A stretch of 64,000 nt of DNA from Janibacter alkaliphilus (lineage in GTDB: Bacteria; Actinomycetota; Actinomycetes; Actinomycetales; Dermatophilaceae): NCBI RefSeq assembly GCF_013408565.1, contig NZ_JACBZX010000001.1:2232001-2296000 (forward strand). Reading direction: 5' to 3'. The notes under the pieces were generated by a model. The model saw only the letters and a program-made list of their open reading frames with translations, had not been told where the DNA came from and made no database searches. Of this stretch, positions 62,273 through 64,000 are shown one piece after another. Position 1 is the stretch's first letter. The number at the start of each line of letters is the position of its first letter. The position numbers were made by a program, and so were the translations under genes.

Positions 62273-62389
62273 TTGATATGTCAGGGAAAAAGTAGGTATC
62301 TGACCGAGGAATCATGCGGCTAGAGGGTGCTTGAGCGAGCAAGGTGGAGTAAAGTGGGGGATGTAGGGAACGGGCGGAGCGCCGAGGGT
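62273..62389 (+). promoter_or_regulatory. mraZ promoter region with MraZ box array
   Basis: TTGATA (62273-62278) with TATCTG (62297-62302) is a possible upstream promoter; TAAAGT at 62350-62355 is a second -10 candidate. From 62345 the sequence has 10-base period boxes: TGGAG (62345), TGGGG (62355), AGGGA (62365), CGGAG (62375) and AGGGT (62385), separated by 5-base spacers. The first three fit the TGGGN-N5 repeat bound by MraZ, and AAAGTGGGG includes the AAAGTG core known from other MraZ sites. The rest of the 327-base gap (62089-62272) shows nothing I recognise. Confidence 0.75.
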
Positions 62390-62415
62390 CGAGCCGAAGG
62401 GGAGGTGGTGCCGCG

Positions 62416-62847
62416 ATGTTCCTGGGCACCCACACCCCCCGGCTGGACGACAAGGGCCGGCTCTTCCTCCCCGCGAAGTTCCGGGAGAAGCTCGCCGGCG
62501 GGCTGGTGATGACCCGTGGGCAGGAGCGCTGCCTCTACGTCTTCCCGATGGACGAGTTCGTCCGGATCACCGAGCGCTTCCAGGAGGCCCCCACCTCCTC
62601 CAAGGCGGCCCGCGACTACATGCGCGTCTTCCTCAGCGGCGCCAGCGACGAGATCCCGGACAAGCAGGGGCGGGTCACCGTCCCGGCCACGCTGCGCCAG
62701 TACGCCGGTCTGGACCGCGACTGCACGGTCATCGGCGCCGGCAGCCGGGTCGAGGTGTGGGACTCCACCGCCTGGGCCGGCTACCTGGACAGCACCGAGC
62801 AGGCCTTCTCCGACCAGACGGAGGAGGTGATCCCGGGACTGATGTGA
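62416..62847 (+). CDS. mraZ: Transcriptional regulator MraZ
   Basis: A 143-residue DNA-binding protein with two AbrB-like SpoVT domains, each marked by a DxxGRxxxP-like motif: [19 protein letters not shown] and [20 protein letters not shown]. It usually represses the dcw cluster by binding repeats upstream of itself. The sequence starts [17 protein letters not shown], the family start, from ATG 62416; GGGGAGGT lies about 10 bases upstream. First gene of the division and cell wall cluster, followed by rsmH. Its own promoter holds the boxes described at 62345-62389. Confidence 0.96.
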   Translation: MFLGTHTPRLDDKGRLFLPAKFREKLAGGLVMTRGQERCLYVFPMDEFVRITERFQEAPTSSKAARDYMRVFLSGASDEIPDKQGRVTVPATLRQYAGLDRDCTVIGAGSRVEVWDSTAWAGYLDSTEQAFSDQTEEVIPGLM

Positions 62848-62970
62848 CCCGGCAGCTGCCGCCCGGCCTCCAGCCGAGACGGCACCGACGCGACTTCCCC
62901 CGCGCCGGAACGTCCCGGATGGGGACCAGGTGGCAGCAGCCGGACCGCGCCAGCACGGGATCGAGCGACG

Positions 62971-63975
62971 ATGATGACCACGCACCAGCCGCCCGCCGAC
63001 GAGACCACCGGCCGGCACCTGCCGGTGATGCCGGCCGAGGTGGCCGAGCACCTCGCCCCGGCGCTGACCGCCGACGGGGCGGTGCACGTCGACGGCACCC
63101 TCGGCCTCGGCGGGCACGCCGAGGCGGTGCTCTCCGCGCACCCCGGCGTCCGCCTCGTCGGCATCGACCGCGACCCCCAGGCGCTCGCCCTGGCCGAGCA
63201 GCGGCTCGCCCCCTTCGCCGACCGGGTGGACCTGGTGCACGCGGTCAACGACGAGCTCGGCGAGGTGCTCGACGACCTGGGCCTGGCCACGGTCGACTCG
63301 ATCTTCTTCGACCTCGGGGTCAGCTCGCTGCAGCTCGACGAGAGCGAGCGCGGCTTCGCCTACGCCCAGGACGCCCCCCTGGACATGCGGATGGACCCCA
63401 CCGTCGGGATCACCGCGGCCGAGGTGCTCAACACCTACCCGCAGGACCGGCTGGCCCGGGTGCTCGCCGAGCTGGGCGAGGAGCGCTTCGCCCGGCGGAT
63501 CGCCGCCGCGGTGGTGCGCGAGCGCGAGCGGGCCCCCTTCGAGCGCTCGGCCCGGCTCGTCGAGCTGCTCCGCGAGAGCATCCCGGCCGCCTCCCAGCGG
63601 GCCGGCGGGCACCCCGGCAAGCGGACCTTCCAGGCGCTGCGGATCGAGGTCAACGCCGAGCTGGTCACCTGGCAGCGCGCGCTGCCGGTCGCCCTGCAGC
63701 GGCTCGCCGTCGGCGGCCGGATCGCGGTGCTGTCCTTCCACTCGCTCGAGGACCGGATCACCAAGCGGGCGCTGACCGCGGCGGCCCGCAGCAGCGCCCC
63801 GGTGGACCTGCCGGTCGAGCTGCCCGAGCACGCCCCCGAGCTGCGTCTGCTCACCCGCGGGGCGCAGACCCCGACCGCGGCCGAGCTGGCCGAGAACCCC
63901 CGATCTGCCTCGGTGCGCCTGCGCGCGGCCGAGCGCATCCGTCCGCCCCGCCGACCGGAAGGCACCGCCCGATGA
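62971..63975 (+). CDS. rsmH: 16S rRNA (cytosine1402-N4)-methyltransferase RsmH
   Basis: A 334-residue methyltransferase that modifies C1402 in the 16S rRNA decoding centre. The SAM site is [19 protein letters not shown] with [36 protein letters not shown] and [16 protein letters not shown] are strong RsmH marks, as are [18 protein letters not shown] and [20 protein letters not shown] 62971 starts 123 bases after mraZ; there is a second ATG directly after it. The stop overlaps the next start (ATGA), a common feature of the dcw cluster. Confidence 0.97.
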   Translation: MMTTHQPPADETTGRHLPVMPAEVAEHLAPALTADGAVHVDGTLGLGGHAEAVLSAHPGVRLVGIDRDPQALALAEQRLAPFADRVDLVHAVNDELGEVLDDLGLATVDSIFFDLGVSSLQLDESERGFAYAQDAPLDMRMDPTVGITAAEVLNTYPQDRLARVLAELGEERFARRIAAAVVRERERAPFERSARLVELLRESIPAASQRAGGHPGKRTFQALRIEVNAELVTWQRALPVALQRLAVGGRIAVLSFHSLEDRITKRALTAAARSSAPVDLPVELPEHAPELRLLTRGAQTPTAAELAENPRSASVRLRAAERIRPPRRPEGTAR

Positions 63976-64000
63976 GCCAGATGATGACCAGCCTGCTGGC
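63972..64000 (+). CDS. Start of the next dcw gene (probably FtsL-like), cut by the window end
   Basis: ATG 63972 overlaps the rsmH stop by 4 bases and opens a frame starting [10 protein letters not shown] to the window end. In actinobacterial dcw clusters this place is held by a small FtsL-like septum protein. Only 9 codons are visible, so the identity rests on position. Confidence 0.55.

Overview
The window is chromosomal DNA from a high-GC Gram-positive actinobacterium. Codons are almost always G/C-ended. The window carries an actinobacterial leuS-DegV-comEA-comEC run, a lexA / LysM / nrdR / nrdJ block, a primary sigma factor with a Lys-rich N-terminal extension, two actinobacterial-type SAM riboswitches and the start of the dcw (division and cell wall) cluster. 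The family cannot be fixed from sequence alone; the gene mix would suit Micrococcales such as the Intrasporangiaceae/Ornithinimicrobiaceae, but that is inference. I see no prophage, insertion sequence, CRISPR array or rRNA.

Layout. 1-8.1 kb: a 5'-truncated histidine phosphatase, tRNA-Ala(GGC), a PNPOx-like flavin/split-barrel protein bracketed by two copies of a palindromic repeat, a DUF2255 protein, a frameshifted potassium channel, an AraC regulator with an epoxide hydrolase, and a class III aminotransferase followed by an aldehyde dehydrogenase. 8.1-18.8 kb: YhhN membrane protein, leuS, DegV, a 57-residue zinc-ribbon-like protein, comEA-comEC (DNA uptake), a divergent LysR/sirtuin pair and a membrane-bound glutaredoxin-like protein. 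18.8-25.6 kb: the DNA damage and dNTP block, with lexA, a creatinase-fold M24 protein, an SOS-box-controlled LysM protein, nrdR and the class II ribonucleotide reductase nrdJ behind tandem NrdR boxes. 25.7-33.4 kb: membrane and surface proteins, including one with an SYGQ tandem-repeat domain, serine dehydratase, a fused carboxyltransferase and a deazaflavin-type reductase.

33.5-43.6 kb: SAM riboswitch with metY, then a glycosyltransferase / methyltransferase / toroid-fold / methyltransferase cluster of unknown product, a WXG100-like gene pair, a PAP2 phosphatase whose 3' end overlaps the pair, a GGCT-like protein and an Eis-like acetyltransferase. 43.6-54.9 kb: hrpA helicase, PAC2 protein, a family A DNA polymerase, EcsC, DUF1232 and DUF4192 proteins, SAM riboswitch with metX, and a universal stress protein. 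54.9-64 kb: the primary sigma factor, a small lipoprotein bracketed by the second pair of palindromic repeats, a MoxR / DUF58 / transglutaminase operon, and mraZ-rsmH behind an array of MraZ boxes.

Regulatory logic that can be read directly: metY and metX, the enzymes of direct sulfhydrylation to homocysteine, sit 18 kb apart but each follows the same riboswitch class. lexA and the LysM gene have LexA boxes. nrdR-nrdJ has paired NrdR boxes and mraZ has its own boxes. At least a dozen genes show a TANNNT -10 hexamer 6-8 bases before the start codon, the signature of leaderless transcripts.
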